NCBI GenBank assembly: GCA_030441635.1
Contig: JAUEMM010000001.1
Location: 183,467 to 240,162 of the forward strand
Direction: 5' to 3'
Origin: Wolbachia endosymbiont of Tyrophagus putrescentiae
GTDB lineage: Bacteria; Pseudomonadota; Alphaproteobacteria; Rickettsiales; Anaplasmataceae
DNA: 56,696 nt
A model generated the notes under the pieces. That model was not told where the DNA came from. It ran no database searches and saw only the letters and a program-made list of their open reading frames with translations. How positions within the stretch are numbered: position 1 is the first letter of the stretch; every line of letters begins with the position of its first letter. The translations under genes were made by a program, and so were the position numbers. This document shows positions 9,082 to 17,564 of this stretch, one piece after another.

Positions 9082-10128
9082 CTATTGCCAAACATTAGCA
9101 TCAACTGTGATATCCATCTCTTCTAATAAGTTTAAAAGCTTGTTATTATCGTGGATTTCTTGAAGAATTACTTTAAGTTTACTGTCCTCTAAGTTATCCG
9201 TTAAATTTTGCAGCTGTCCTTTACATAAGTTTTTTGTGAAATCTTGAATTTTCTTTTCGGTCAAGTGATGTGTTATATCCTTTTTCTCTTCTTCACTAAA
9301 ATTTTCTAGGCTTTTGCAACCCTCAGGGAATTGACAAACATCCACTGCAAATTCAGGCAATACCTCAGATATATTTGAACAGTTTTTCAATGCTGATTTT
9401 AAGAAAGGGTTAAAAAAATCTTCCAAGTATCTTTTATTATTCACATTAAACACTTTCCAATCACAAGGGTTTCCATCTTCATCAGAAAGGTAAGCAAATA
9501 AATTACCATTTTCATCCTTTGTGATTACGATGTAATTTGCTTTAATGATATCTTCATAGAATGGTTGAACTAGCTCATGATCACGATAAATAATTGATTG
9601 CTCAGCTAATGTAATAATAGTATTTTTTGATTTATCTTGAATGCTCAAAGGTTCCAAACGAGCAGTATGCGTAGGATGTTGAACGCTTAAAAAGCCTTGA
9701 TCATAGTAATTTTTCCAATCGACTTCTGATGTGTAGGCTAATATCTTTGGTAAGATATCATCACCGCTCTTACAGCTACTTTTATTATCATTTAGTTCAC
9801 ATACAGCAAGTTGGTATTCACAATTTTCATCAATAACTACCTTTAACCCAATTTTGTCAAAAGGAATGTCTTCTTTCCGTAATATTGTGTTTTTTTCTTG
9901 ATCTTTTTTATGAACAGAGTAGTGAAATTTTGCATCTTTTATATTTTTACCAGTGCGCAGATAATTCTCACCTGCGTATGCTTTAGTAAATTTTATCACC
10001 TGATCAGGATCTTCTTTATTACGAAATTGAACCTCATAATATTTATGATTATTTTCTCTTCCTTCGAAAGTTATTGGCTGACCAGGCTCCATTTTAAATA
10101 TATACTTTTTACTCATATTACCTACCAT
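9082..10128 (-). CDS. Unidentified 348-residue protein
   Basis: I do not recognise this family. No signal peptide or membrane segment is visible. The N-terminal two thirds are mixed alpha/beta with many short acidic turns (KDENGNLFAYLSDEDGNPCD), and the last 110 residues are charged and helical, possibly coiled coil. The ATG at 10128 overlaps the stop of the upstream 126-residue gene (ATGGTAG arrangement), so the pair is translationally coupled; an ATG at 10116 is an alternative start. The protein contains several Cys residues but no recognisable metal motif. The pair lies between xerC and a surface barrel gene, and may be an effector or accessory pair, but there is no direct evidence. Confidence 0.75.
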   Translation of the reverse strand: MVGNMSKKYIFKMEPGQPITFEGRENNHKYYEVQFRNKEDPDQVIKFTKAYAGENYLRTGKNIKDAKFHYSVHKKDQEKNTILRKEDIPFDKIGLKVVIDENCEYQLAVCELNDNKSSCKSGDDILPKILAYTSEVDWKNYYDQGFLSVQHPTHTARLEPLSIQDKSKNTIITLAEQSIIYRDHELVQPFYEDIIKANYIVITKDENGNLFAYLSDEDGNPCDWKVFNVNNKRYLEDFFNPFLKSALKNCSNISEVLPEFAVDVCQFPEGCKSLENFSEEEKKDITHHLTEKKIQDFTKNLCKGQLQNLTDNLEDSKLKVILQEIHDNNKLLNLLEEMDITVDANVWQ

Positions 10129-10502
10129 GCTTCATCACAAACAAAATTGTTTATTACTGTATTTTCAAAAGCGTTATCAATACGGTTAAGTTCGTCCCAT
10201 AGTACCTTTCCTTCCTGTGTTGGCTTGCCAATGCCTGTCTGCAGTGTTTCAAATTTCCCTTCAACATTCTTTACCTCTGTTTGTAGTGCTTCAAATTTTT
10301 TTTCAACAGTATTTAAACTCGTTTGTAGTGTTTCAAATTGGTTTTGTATATTTGGTATTAATTTTTTATTTATTTGTTCTTCAATTAACTTGTCCATTGC
10401 ACCCTGGAGAAAACTTGCCTTGGCAATTTTATCTTTTATCTCATCCCAACCTTTTTGTGGTATTGGAGCATTAATGCTATCAAGCTTTTTAGTATCCGCC
10501 AT
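10122..10502 (-). CDS. Small coiled-coil protein, partner of the 348-residue gene
   Basis: The 126-residue protein has a central coiled coil made of three repeated heptad-like segments: NQFETLQTSLNTVEKK, KFEALQTEVKNVEG and KFETLQTGIG. Each repeat has the F-E-x-L-Q-T core with 14-17 residue spacing. No signal peptide or membrane segment is seen. It overlaps the start of the downstream gene by 7 bases, so the two products are likely made together and may form a complex. Function is unknown; the shape fits an adaptor or oligomerising partner. Confidence 0.75.
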   Translation of the reverse strand: MADTKKLDSINAPIPQKGWDEIKDKIAKASFLQGAMDKLIEEQINKKLIPNIQNQFETLQTSLNTVEKKFEALQTEVKNVEGKFETLQTGIGKPTQEGKVLWDELNRIDNAFENTVINNFVCDEAW

Positions 10503-10664
10503 TACTGTTACCTATAAAATACTACTCCCAGTATAGTTTAAAATTGTTAGTTAATTATTAAATTTATTGTCTATATACACATAAGATACTACAGAGTTAT
10601 ACTTAAAAAAGAATTTTTAACCAATTTATGTCATAATATGATATATTTACACTATGGAAAATAT

Positions 10665-11414
10665 ATGATCAACAAGAAGTTATTAGTTGTTGCTTTGTTA
10701 CTATCGCAACAATCTCTTAGTGGTGAACTTTACTTAAGGGGTGGATATCATGGTGAATTTGTCAATTATGTTGGTTCACTAAAAATAAAGGATGTTAATA
10801 ATTATGTGAGACCCTCAAAAATAAACAAAATTAATAATCATAAATCAAATTATAACCCTTTGTTTTCTGCAGGTATTGCTTTTGGTTACCAAGGTGAATC
10901 AGGAAACAGATATGAGCTAGAGTTAGTACAGTCCCAAGTAAAAAGGGCAAGTCATACCCATCGTCCAATAAACATATGTTATAGTAACAAACAAAGAATG
11001 ATCACAGTGAATAATGATCGTATTGAAAACACAGCCATCATAGCAAATGCATATTACCAAAAGAGAAACAATCGTTCTACTTTCTCGCCATATATTGGAG
11101 CTGGAGTTGGATTAACAAGAATAAAAATGTTTGAAAAAATATCGATAAGGCCTGCATATCAACTCAAAGCTGGTCTCAACTCCTTCATCACTAAGAATGT
11201 GAGCGTGTATCTTGGGTATAGGCATTTTGGTGTTATTGGTGGCAATTTCACAGACTTTAAAGTTGTTAAACGTGTACATCCAAGATATAACTTTAGAACT
11301 ACTAATAATAGTATACAGAGCAGTTTTTTTTGCACACACGGCATAGAAGTTGGTATGACTATTTATTTTGCAGCTAAGAGCCCGTTTAAAGTAAAAAGTA
11401 ATAAGAAGATATAA
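10665..11414 (+). CDS. Outer-membrane beta-barrel surface antigen, Msp/P44-like
   Basis: From the ATG at 10665 the product has 249 residues with a signal peptide (MINKKLLVVALLLSQQSLSG) followed by alternating amphipathic beta strands (ELYLRGGYHGEFVNYVG, FSAGIAFGYQGESG, FSPYIGAGVGLTRIKMF). An in-frame ATG at 10638 would put charged and aromatic residues before the signal peptide and is less likely. The strand pattern and the YRHFGVIGG and GIEVGMTIYF endings fit the surface antigen family of Anaplasmataceae that includes Msp2, P44 and Wsp. It is divergent from the upstream two-gene unknown operon. It is not Wsp itself on the residues I can see. Confidence 0.8.
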   Translation: MINKKLLVVALLLSQQSLSGELYLRGGYHGEFVNYVGSLKIKDVNNYVRPSKINKINNHKSNYNPLFSAGIAFGYQGESGNRYELELVQSQVKRASHTHRPINICYSNKQRMITVNNDRIENTAIIANAYYQKRNNRSTFSPYIGAGVGLTRIKMFEKISIRPAYQLKAGLNSFITKNVSVYLGYRHFGVIGGNFTDFKVVKRVHPRYNFRTTNNSIQSSFFCTHGIEVGMTIYFAAKSPFKVKSNKKI

Positions 11415-11572
11415 GTAGAAAGAAATAAAAAGAAATTGGGCAAGTAAGGTGGAAATGTTCAACAAATCATACGTGTCAAGTTAAGAAAAAATTAGGTCAA
11501 AGTTGGCGTAGAGAAAGAAAAAAGAGGTTATAAGTTCTCTTAAATTTATCAAATAAACCATATGATGAACAA

Positions 11573-11914
11573 AAGACCTGCTGCGAATCAATGAGGAAAA
11601 AAAATAAAAAGTAGAGTAGTAAAAGTAAAGTTAATTAAAACCCATGCCTAAAATTCAGCGATTATGTTCAATCTCATGTTGTATTTCTTCTGAAAATTGC
11701 GGTAAATATCTGACATAATCTTAAATATTTTTATCTCCCTGATCTTATTTTCTACCCGCATTCTATCGGCATACTTTATACTATCTTTAGGTAGAAGTTT
11801 CTCCTGTTTCCTTATTCAAAAATCATGCATTCTACCTCTATATGACTTAGAAATCGACAAAATTTTCCCATTTTTCTCTTCCTCTTCTTGCCACCATGTT
11901 ACGCAGCAGGTCTT
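11573..11914. repeat. Perfect 13-base inverted repeat flanking 316 bases
   Basis: AAGACCTGCTGCG at 11573-11585 recurs as its exact reverse complement at 11902-11914. The right arm lies inside the transposase remnant, where it encodes K-T-C-C, so this is probably not a terminal repeat of the element. A second inverted insertion of the same sequence or a rearrangement is more likely. Confidence 0.6.
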
Positions 11915-11953
11915 ATAGAAAAAGGACCTCAAAAAATAAGTTTTTTTTAAGAC
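11648..11953 (-). pseudogene. Remnant of an IS5-type DDE transposase
   Basis: Read on the minus strand, this stretch encodes the end of an IS5-type transposase: ...TWWQEEEEKNGKILSISKSY, then RGRMHDF, an in-frame TGA where CGA (Arg) would be expected, IRKQEKLLPKDSIKYAD, and directly RMRVENKIREIKIFKIMSDI with YRNFQKKYNMRLNIIAEF. In intact relatives a GYQG-containing segment separates the last two parts, so an internal deletion joined KYAD to RMRVENK. The N-terminal half is also missing. It cannot be active. It sits in the intergenic space between the barrel protein and the flavin oxidoreductase. Confidence 0.82.
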
Positions 11954-12005
11954 TCAAATCTCCAAGAGTTTTTTTTATTAGGTCTGGGGTTTGTAAGTTC
12001 AAAAA

Positions 12006-12998
12006 TCAGAGTGAAAGATATTCAGTTGCTTGTTGAACTAGCGTGTCCATCACTTCTTGCACCGGCTTTTCTTTGTCAACCATACCAACACTTTGACCAG
12101 CCATAAGTGAGCCAGTTTCAGTATCTCCCTCAATTACTGCTCTCCTCAGTGCTCCAGCCCAGAATTTTTCTATTTCAAGTTGACCATCTTCTTTTGATAT
12201 CTGATTACTATGATACTTATCTATAATCTCTTTTTGGTATTTTATGAAATCATCACTTGCTTTATTAGCGATAGCTCGTACTGGAATCACAGGGAAATCA
12301 GGACTGATCTGCACAGAAGGTACTGCATCACGTGCATTTGATTTAATAAATATTTCTTTAAAATTTTTATGAGCTATAGATTCATTTGTACAAACAAAAA
12401 GTGTACCTACCTGACATCCACTAGCTCCCATATTAAGATAATTCACTATCATCTCACCTCGCCCTATTCCACCTGCTACAAACACAGGTGTTTGCTCATT
12501 TTTGAAGTAAGGTAGTATTTCTTGTGCAAGCACGGAAGTGCTTACAGGTCCTATGTGGCCTCCAGCTTCCATCCCTTCTATTATTAGTGCATCCACTCCT
12601 ATTTTAACTAGCCGTTTTGCCAGGCTTAGTGTTGGAGCAAAACACAAAGTTTTTATTCCTTCATTTTTTATTTTTTCGATACTGGATTTCTTTGGTAAGC
12701 CACCGGCTAGCACTATGTGACTCACTTGAGTTTCGAAGCATACCTCTATTAATTCATCTAACTTGGGATGCATAGTTATCAAGTTTACACCAAACGTTTT
12801 GTTGGTTAATTTTTGTGTTCCTATTATTTCTTCCCTTAACAGTTCTGGTGGCATAGCACCACACGCAATGACCCCAAAACCACCAGCATTGGAGATAGCT
12901 GATACTAGGTTTCTTTCTGAAACCCAACTCATAGCTCCGCCCATGATTGCGAACTTACTACCAAGAAAATCTGTTCCCTTTTTCCACAATTTTTCCAT
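12006..12998 (-). CDS. FMN-dependent nitronate monooxygenase / FabK-like oxidoreductase
   Basis: The 330-residue protein belongs to the nitronate monooxygenase/2-nitropropane dioxygenase TIM-barrel family, which also includes the enoyl-ACP reductase FabK. Visible motifs are the N-terminal MGGAMSWVSERNLVSAISNA and GGFGVIACG, the central IEGMEAGGHIGP carrying the family's active-site His, and the phosphate-binding AGGIGRGE and MGASGCQVGT. It follows the cytochrome b561 gene by 5 bases on the same strand, suggesting shared transcription and an electron-transfer link. Which of the two activities applies cannot be decided by reading. Confidence 0.85.
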   Translation of the reverse strand: MEKLWKKGTDFLGSKFAIMGGAMSWVSERNLVSAISNAGGFGVIACGAMPPELLREEIIGTQKLTNKTFGVNLITMHPKLDELIEVCFETQVSHIVLAGGLPKKSSIEKIKNEGIKTLCFAPTLSLAKRLVKIGVDALIIEGMEAGGHIGPVSTSVLAQEILPYFKNEQTPVFVAGGIGRGEMIVNYLNMGASGCQVGTLFVCTNESIAHKNFKEIFIKSNARDAVPSVQISPDFPVIPVRAIANKASDDFIKYQKEIIDKYHSNQISKEDGQLEIEKFWAGALRRAVIEGDTETGSLMAGQSVGMVDKEKPVQEVMDTLVQQATEYLSL

Positions 12999-13003
12999 AT
13001 AAC

Positions 13004-13525
13004 CTATACCATACGCTTTAAGATGTTGTACTTATCTACCAGTATATGTTTCAAAGCACCCACTATATGTAGAGTTATAAGGAGCACTGTAAAATATGCA
13101 AGCATAGAATGCAGCTGATTAGCTGTGCTAGCTAACTTTTCGTTTTTACTAATGAGTAAAGGAATATGAAAAAAATACTTTATTTCCCTACCAGAAGCGG
13201 AAGACATAACATATCCAGACAGTGGCATCAAAAGCATTGTAGCATATAAACCTAAATGTACCGTTTTACTTAGACAAACCGTGAGCCTTGAAATATTTAT
13301 AGTTAATGGCGGCACGTGAGTTAACATGCGAAATAGAATGCGAACTATGACCAAACCTAAAATAGTAATGCCACAAGCCTTGTGGATAGCATAGATATTG
13401 AACTTCATTTCATTCGTTACTGGCAGGCTCTTCATATAAAACCCTGCACAGATCATACCTATAATAAGAATGGCCATCAACCAGTGTATAACTCTTAGGC
13501 CTAAATTGTATTTATTCTCTATCAT
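13004..13525 (-). CDS. Cytochrome b561 family membrane protein
   Basis: The 173-residue protein has four hydrophobic helices and the conserved pattern of the bacterial b561 family: NLGLRVIHWLMAILIIGM in helix one with its heme-ligand His, a second His in IHKACG, MPLSGYVMSSASG, and a final helix with LHIVGALKHILVDK. It is expected to shuttle electrons in the inner membrane, possibly from quinol. It is transcribed with the downstream flavin oxidoreductase. The gene is divergent from the 631-codon reading frame on the plus strand. Confidence 0.9.
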   Translation of the reverse strand: MIENKYNLGLRVIHWLMAILIIGMICAGFYMKSLPVTNEMKFNIYAIHKACGITILGLVIVRILFRMLTHVPPLTINISRLTVCLSKTVHLGLYATMLLMPLSGYVMSSASGREIKYFFHIPLLISKNEKLASTANQLHSMLAYFTVLLITLHIVGALKHILVDKYNILKRMV

Positions 13526-13608
13526 TATCAGTCATCAAAAATAGTATAACAGATCTATATAATGAAAAAATTATTTTTCAATGAATTTTTAGACGTCAAT
13601 TTATTTTG

Positions 13609-13626
13609 GTTAGCTGAATAGCTAAC
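13609..13626. repeat. 7-bp perfect inverted repeat upstream of a membrane-anchored unknown
   Basis: GTTAGCT-GAAT-AGCTAAC is a perfect inverted repeat with a 4-base loop, located in the divergent intergenic region between cytochrome b561 and the gene starting near 13635/13665. It has no T run, so it is not a classical terminator. Position suggests an operator, but this is unproven. Confidence 0.4.
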
Positions 13627-13664
13627 ACTAAAGTTTGACATTCAGAATCAATACTGTTATTAGT

Positions 13665-15530
13665 ATGGTATTAATTCTTAAAGATTTTATGTTAGGGCTT
13701 TCTCAACTTCAATCTCCACAAAAAGATTCTAATATAATCAGAGTTGCTTTGTATTCCTCTTCTTGTTTTGCGTTACATATAGCAACTATTCCCCTCTCAA
13801 TAATGGTCTCTTTGGCATCTATTGTATATAGTACAGAAATTAAAACACTTCTTGGATATCAAAAAATAAAAGGTAAGGAGAAGATAAGTAAAAAAGAATA
13901 TTGGAAAATGTTTGGTCAAGATAATGTGATCAAGTCAATCTTGGCTTCACTTGCTGCAGCATCGATAATATATTATTCTTTTTCTAAGGTTTTGATATTA
14001 GTTTGGATATTAGGAACGGTACCATTAGCGGCTGCAGTGGTTTTGTTACAATTTGAGACAAGGCCAGAAAAGATTGGCCCTATATCCTTACTTAAAGCTT
14101 CATTAATATTACTTTCTAATGGTTTATATGAAAACTTAGTTGGTACGCAAAATCTACTTAACGTTACAGATGAGCATATGCTGCCTCACAGTGATGAGGG
14201 TACTGTTAATGCGAGCATTGATGCTTTACGAGAGAAATATGGTAGCAGTATACCAGGCCCCGAAAATGTAAAAGACGATAACTTTACTAATTTTATTCAA
14301 TATATAAGAAATAATAGTAAGTTTAGTCACAAGAGTAAGGAAGAGCTGATCGAATTTCTTAATAAATGGAGCGATGATTTTGTGTGGGTCCATGCTTCTT
14401 CTGGATTAACTGGCGGTCAGATCCTGCATTTAATTTTGAAGGCTTGCAATAGCAGTGATGGAGATATTTCAGCAAAAAAAGAAGAATTACTAAAATCTTT
14501 ATCCTACGCCTTAAATTATGCTAAAGGAACGATTATTCCTGAAACTTGTTTTCAAGGTGTTATTGGCGCAATGTTAAAGTCGCTTGAGGGTATAGAACCT
14601 AGTGTATATGTATATTATCATCTGGAAGAAAGTGTAGGCTCGCATGTGGACGAAATTGCATGCAATTTTATTATTAAGGATTTAAAGAAAAATAAAAATC
14701 AGAAAAAAATTCTCAATGCTTGGGATAAGTCAGATGAAGACAACAGAAAAATAGTCCATGACTTCATTAAGGAAATAACTATACCTTTGATGAAAAAATT
14801 GTTTAGTGCAAAACTTAAGGAACAAAGGGTAATAGATTTAATAAATAATCCAGAGCTTAATTTATATAAGTTCATACTGGTGGATGAAGATTTGATTTTT
14901 TACATTGCAAGAAGTACAAATATTGAAAATATTGATGGTAAATATAGGAGAAGTTTATTTCAAAATGTTAAAGGAAAAATTTTTTTGGAATTATTGAATA
15001 AAGATTTACTAAAAACAGACTTTTCTCTCAAAGACTCATCTCTAGGACAAGCTAGAGAGATAGCTAATAAGATAATAAAAGAGGAAATTGCAAGATTAAA
15101 ATTGAGAGCTAAAAATACTCTTGCAAGTCAGGTAAGCAATATGTTAAGTACATTATCAACGTTACCACAGGAGAGAAAATGCTATAGAATATATACAGAA
15201 CTCTGCTGCAATGACAAAAATAGCAAACAGGAAATAAAAAAAATTTTGCAAGAACGATTAGAAATAAAAGAGGAAGAGTTAGATTATATATTGAAGGGTG
15301 AAGCTTCAAGCAAACTTGAATCAGAAATTGAAAATGCATATGAAAGTAATTGTAAAAAAATAGAAGAAGTAAAAAAGGAATTTGTTAAAAATGGACTTCT
15401 GACAGTACAAGAAGTAAATGATGTGGTAGAAGTAAAAATTATAGATCTAAGCAAAAAAGATAAAACAATACCGTCCAGTAAGTTGTCTCGCAGTGCACAT
15501 ATGGATAATATAGCTGGTTATTGCCTATAA
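13665..15530 (+). CDS. Large unidentified protein with N-terminal membrane anchor
   Basis: I do not recognise this family. From the ATG at 13665 the product has 621 residues; TTG at 13635 would add ten. Two hydrophobic stretches near the N-terminus (around VALYSSSCFALHIATIPLSI and IKSILASLAAASIIYYSFSK with the following LVWILGTVPLAA) predict a membrane anchor. The remaining 480 residues are charged, mostly alpha-helical, with Lys/Glu-rich coiled segments near the end (EEIARLKLRA, ERLEIKEEELDYIL). No enzymatic motif is seen. The stop overlaps the converging plsY gene by 13 bases. It could be a secreted or membrane-tethered host-interaction protein, but this is only inference. Confidence 0.75.
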   Translation: MVLILKDFMLGLSQLQSPQKDSNIIRVALYSSSCFALHIATIPLSIMVSLASIVYSTEIKTLLGYQKIKGKEKISKKEYWKMFGQDNVIKSILASLAAASIIYYSFSKVLILVWILGTVPLAAAVVLLQFETRPEKIGPISLLKASLILLSNGLYENLVGTQNLLNVTDEHMLPHSDEGTVNASIDALREKYGSSIPGPENVKDDNFTNFIQYIRNNSKFSHKSKEELIEFLNKWSDDFVWVHASSGLTGGQILHLILKACNSSDGDISAKKEELLKSLSYALNYAKGTIIPETCFQGVIGAMLKSLEGIEPSVYVYYHLEESVGSHVDEIACNFIIKDLKKNKNQKKILNAWDKSDEDNRKIVHDFIKEITIPLMKKLFSAKLKEQRVIDLINNPELNLYKFILVDEDLIFYIARSTNIENIDGKYRRSLFQNVKGKIFLELLNKDLLKTDFSLKDSSLGQAREIANKIIKEEIARLKLRAKNTLASQVSNMLSTLSTLPQERKCYRIYTELCCNDKNSKQEIKKILQERLEIKEEELDYILKGEASSKLESEIENAYESNCKKIEEVKKEFVKNGLLTVQEVNDVVEVKIIDLSKKDKTIPSSKLSRSAHMDNIAGYCL

Positions 15531-16099
15531 AACCTATATTCTTTACCTCGTGAAAGATTTACGATGTTCTTGTAATGTTTTAAAAAGACAAATATTGCTA
15601 TAGTTAGCAATGTTATAAGCAAATTTGTATAGAAAAAAAACGACGTAATTGTAGCTACTGCAGTAGCAGTTAGTGAAGAGAGAGAAGAATACCTAAAAGC
15701 AAAAAACACCGTTACCCAAGTGAATATAAATATTAAAGCTACAGGAGTATTGAGTGCTAACAACACGCCTAAAGTTGTTGCAACTCCTTTACCGCCCTTA
15801 AATTTTAACCATATAGGAAACATATGCCCTAAAACTGCTAATACTGCTGATATATAGATGTAAAAACTTTCGTTGTGAAAGAATTGTTGTGATATATAAA
15901 CTGCAATAAATCCTTTGAGGGAATCTAACAACAAAGCCAGAGCAGCAAGACACTTATTTCCTGTTCTAAAAACATTTGTTGCTCCAATATTACCAGAACC
16001 TACTGACCTTAAGTCTATACCTTTCAGTTTTGTAATGATTAAGCTAAACGGTATTGAACCTAATACATAGGATAATATAAGTACTATATATTTCTCCAC
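15518..16099 (-). CDS. plsY: Glycerol-3-phosphate acyltransferase PlsY
   Basis: PlsY transfers an acyl group from acyl-phosphate to glycerol-3-phosphate, the first step of phospholipid synthesis, in the inner membrane. The 193-residue polytopic protein shows GSIPFSLIITK, the signature SVGSGNIGATNVFRTG and the third motif KFKGGKGVATTLGV. It lies 6 bases downstream of an AGCS symporter gene, so it is probably the last gene of that operon. Its 3' end overlaps the converging membrane-anchored unknown. Confidence 0.95.
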   Translation of the reverse strand: MEKYIVLILSYVLGSIPFSLIITKLKGIDLRSVGSGNIGATNVFRTGNKCLAALALLLDSLKGFIAVYISQQFFHNESFYIYISAVLAVLGHMFPIWLKFKGGKGVATTLGVLLALNTPVALIFIFTWVTVFFAFRYSSLSSLTATAVATITSFFFYTNLLITLLTIAIFVFLKHYKNIVNLSRGKEYRFYRQ

Positions 16100-16105
16100 T
16101 GGTAT

Positions 16106-17560
16106 TTAATTAACTTTATTGTTCTTTAATCTTGTTAAATAACATTTCACCTCATCACTAATTTGACTGCTAAATAATATAAGTGCTGTCATATTAATAA
16201 GAGCTAAGCAAGAAAATAGAGTTCCACCAATTTTGGAGATAGTCATAATGTCTTTAGACAGACCGGAGAAAAATGCAACAATTATCACAGCTATACGATA
16301 TACTACTATACTCTTTGCACCAAACAGATATAACCATCCCATTTCACAACAATATACAAATGAAATCACTGAAGAAAATGCAAATAACGGTGCTGCAATA
16401 GTTAAAAGTATTGGAAACCAAGAGGAAACAGTCTCAAACGCCTTTTTAGTAACTAATATTCCTTCACCAACACTTGTTTGATATGCACCTGTTATCACTA
16501 TTGTTATTCCCGTTAGACAGCAAATTAACATTGTGTCAAAACATGGTTCTATCATAGCAACAAGTCCAGTCCTTACAGGTTCTTTATCCTTGGCTACTGC
16601 ATGAGTAATTGAAGCAGAGCCAACTCCCGCCTCACTCGCAAAAATTGCTCTTTCGATTCCAGCAACAAATGCACCAACCACTCCCCCGCCAGCGGCATTG
16701 AAATCTACCATATTTACAAATAATGTTTTTAATGCATAACCAAGATTTTGAATATTAAATGCAATAATGATAAGGCAGCTACATATGTATATCACTGACA
16801 TGATAGGTACTAATGCGGAGGATACTCTTGCTATCCTTTGAATTCCACCAATGATTACCATACCAAGTAATATAGAAATCACAGATGCAAGAAGCCAAGG
16901 ATTACTATCAATCCAATCTGAGTAGCCAGACAATATTGAAACCATTTGATTAGTCTGTAATGCCACACTTCCTCCCAGACCTGACAAAATTAGAAAAACT
17001 GCATATACGGCAGCAAGTATAATGCCTAGTTTTTTCAGGCCCATTTCTTTTAACCCACTTCTAATATATCGAAAAGGGCCGCTAAATAATTGATCTTCCC
17101 CTTCTGTCCTGTGCCTGAATGCTAGAGTCACTTCAGCAAACTTTGCTGACATTCCGAAAAAACCTGTAATCATCATCCACGGCACTGCTCCTGGACCACC
17201 CATTGAAACTGCGATCGCAACACCTGCAACAGTACCAAGACCTACTGTGCTAGAAAGAGCAGTTATAAAAGCCTGCAGATGTGTTATATGTCCGTCGTGG
17301 TGATCTGTATCGTATTTCCCAAGAAGAATAGCAAATGCGTGTTTAAACATTCTCACATTGAGAAACTTGAAACGCAAGGTTAAAAACACATACCCAAATG
17401 CTAACAAAAGCAATATAAAAGGTATGTAAAAAACCTTGAAGAACAGCACTTTATTCATAAAGTCATTTATTCTGATGAATATAACGTCATGGTTCTCTAA
17501 ACCATATGCATTGCTAAACAATAGGCAAAATAAACCAATAAAAAATAATCTATATATCAT
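16106..17560 (-). CDS. AGCS family sodium/alanine symporter (copy 1)
   Basis: Amino acid carrier protein of the alanine/glycine:cation symporter family, 484 residues with about ten membrane helices. Signature segments are THLQAFITALSSTVGLGTVA, SMGGPGAVPWMMITGFFGMS and the GIERAIFASEAGVGSASITH motif. It starts with a cleavable-looking hydrophobic segment (MIYRLFFIGLFCLLFSNAYG) absent from copy 2. It lies 4 bases downstream of copy 2 and 6 bases upstream of plsY. In Wolbachia it probably imports host amino acids, consistent with the glutamate dehydrogenase later in the window. Confidence 0.92.
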   Translation of the reverse strand: MIYRLFFIGLFCLLFSNAYGLENHDVIFIRINDFMNKVLFFKVFYIPFILLLLAFGYVFLTLRFKFLNVRMFKHAFAILLGKYDTDHHDGHITHLQAFITALSSTVGLGTVAGVAIAVSMGGPGAVPWMMITGFFGMSAKFAEVTLAFRHRTEGEDQLFSGPFRYIRSGLKEMGLKKLGIILAAVYAVFLILSGLGGSVALQTNQMVSILSGYSDWIDSNPWLLASVISILLGMVIIGGIQRIARVSSALVPIMSVIYICSCLIIIAFNIQNLGYALKTLFVNMVDFNAAGGGVVGAFVAGIERAIFASEAGVGSASITHAVAKDKEPVRTGLVAMIEPCFDTMLICCLTGITIVITGAYQTSVGEGILVTKKAFETVSSWFPILLTIAAPLFAFSSVISFVYCCEMGWLYLFGAKSIVVYRIAVIIVAFFSGLSKDIMTISKIGGTLFSCLALINMTALILFSSQISDEVKCYLTRLKNNKVN

Positions 17561-17564
17561 ATAC

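Larger units (their letters stand above)
11415..12005. other. Non-coding stretch of about 590 bases with IS debris
   Basis: No intact gene is visible. The stretch holds the transposase remnant at 11648-11953 and a perfect 13-base inverted repeat. The part 11415-11572 is A-rich without a recognised feature. At 11950-11975 a weak ACTC/GAGT stem followed by a T run lies between the remnant and the flavin oxidoreductase gene; it is too short to call a terminator with confidence. Confidence 0.6.

Noticed and set aside
8933-9163. Plus-strand open frame of 76 codons after xerC
   Set aside because: It overlaps both the xerC end and the 3' end of the well-supported minus-strand gene at 9082, has no Shine-Dalgarno and no recognisable features.
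9898-10536. Long plus-strand frame of about 212 codons
   Set aside because: It is the hydrophobic antisense of the two coupled minus-strand genes, whose coiled-coil repeats and overlap are much better evidence for coding.
11950-11975. Terminator between the transposase remnant and the flavin oxidoreductase
   Set aside because: The stem is only four or five pairs and the T run is on the plus strand, where no gene ends nearby.
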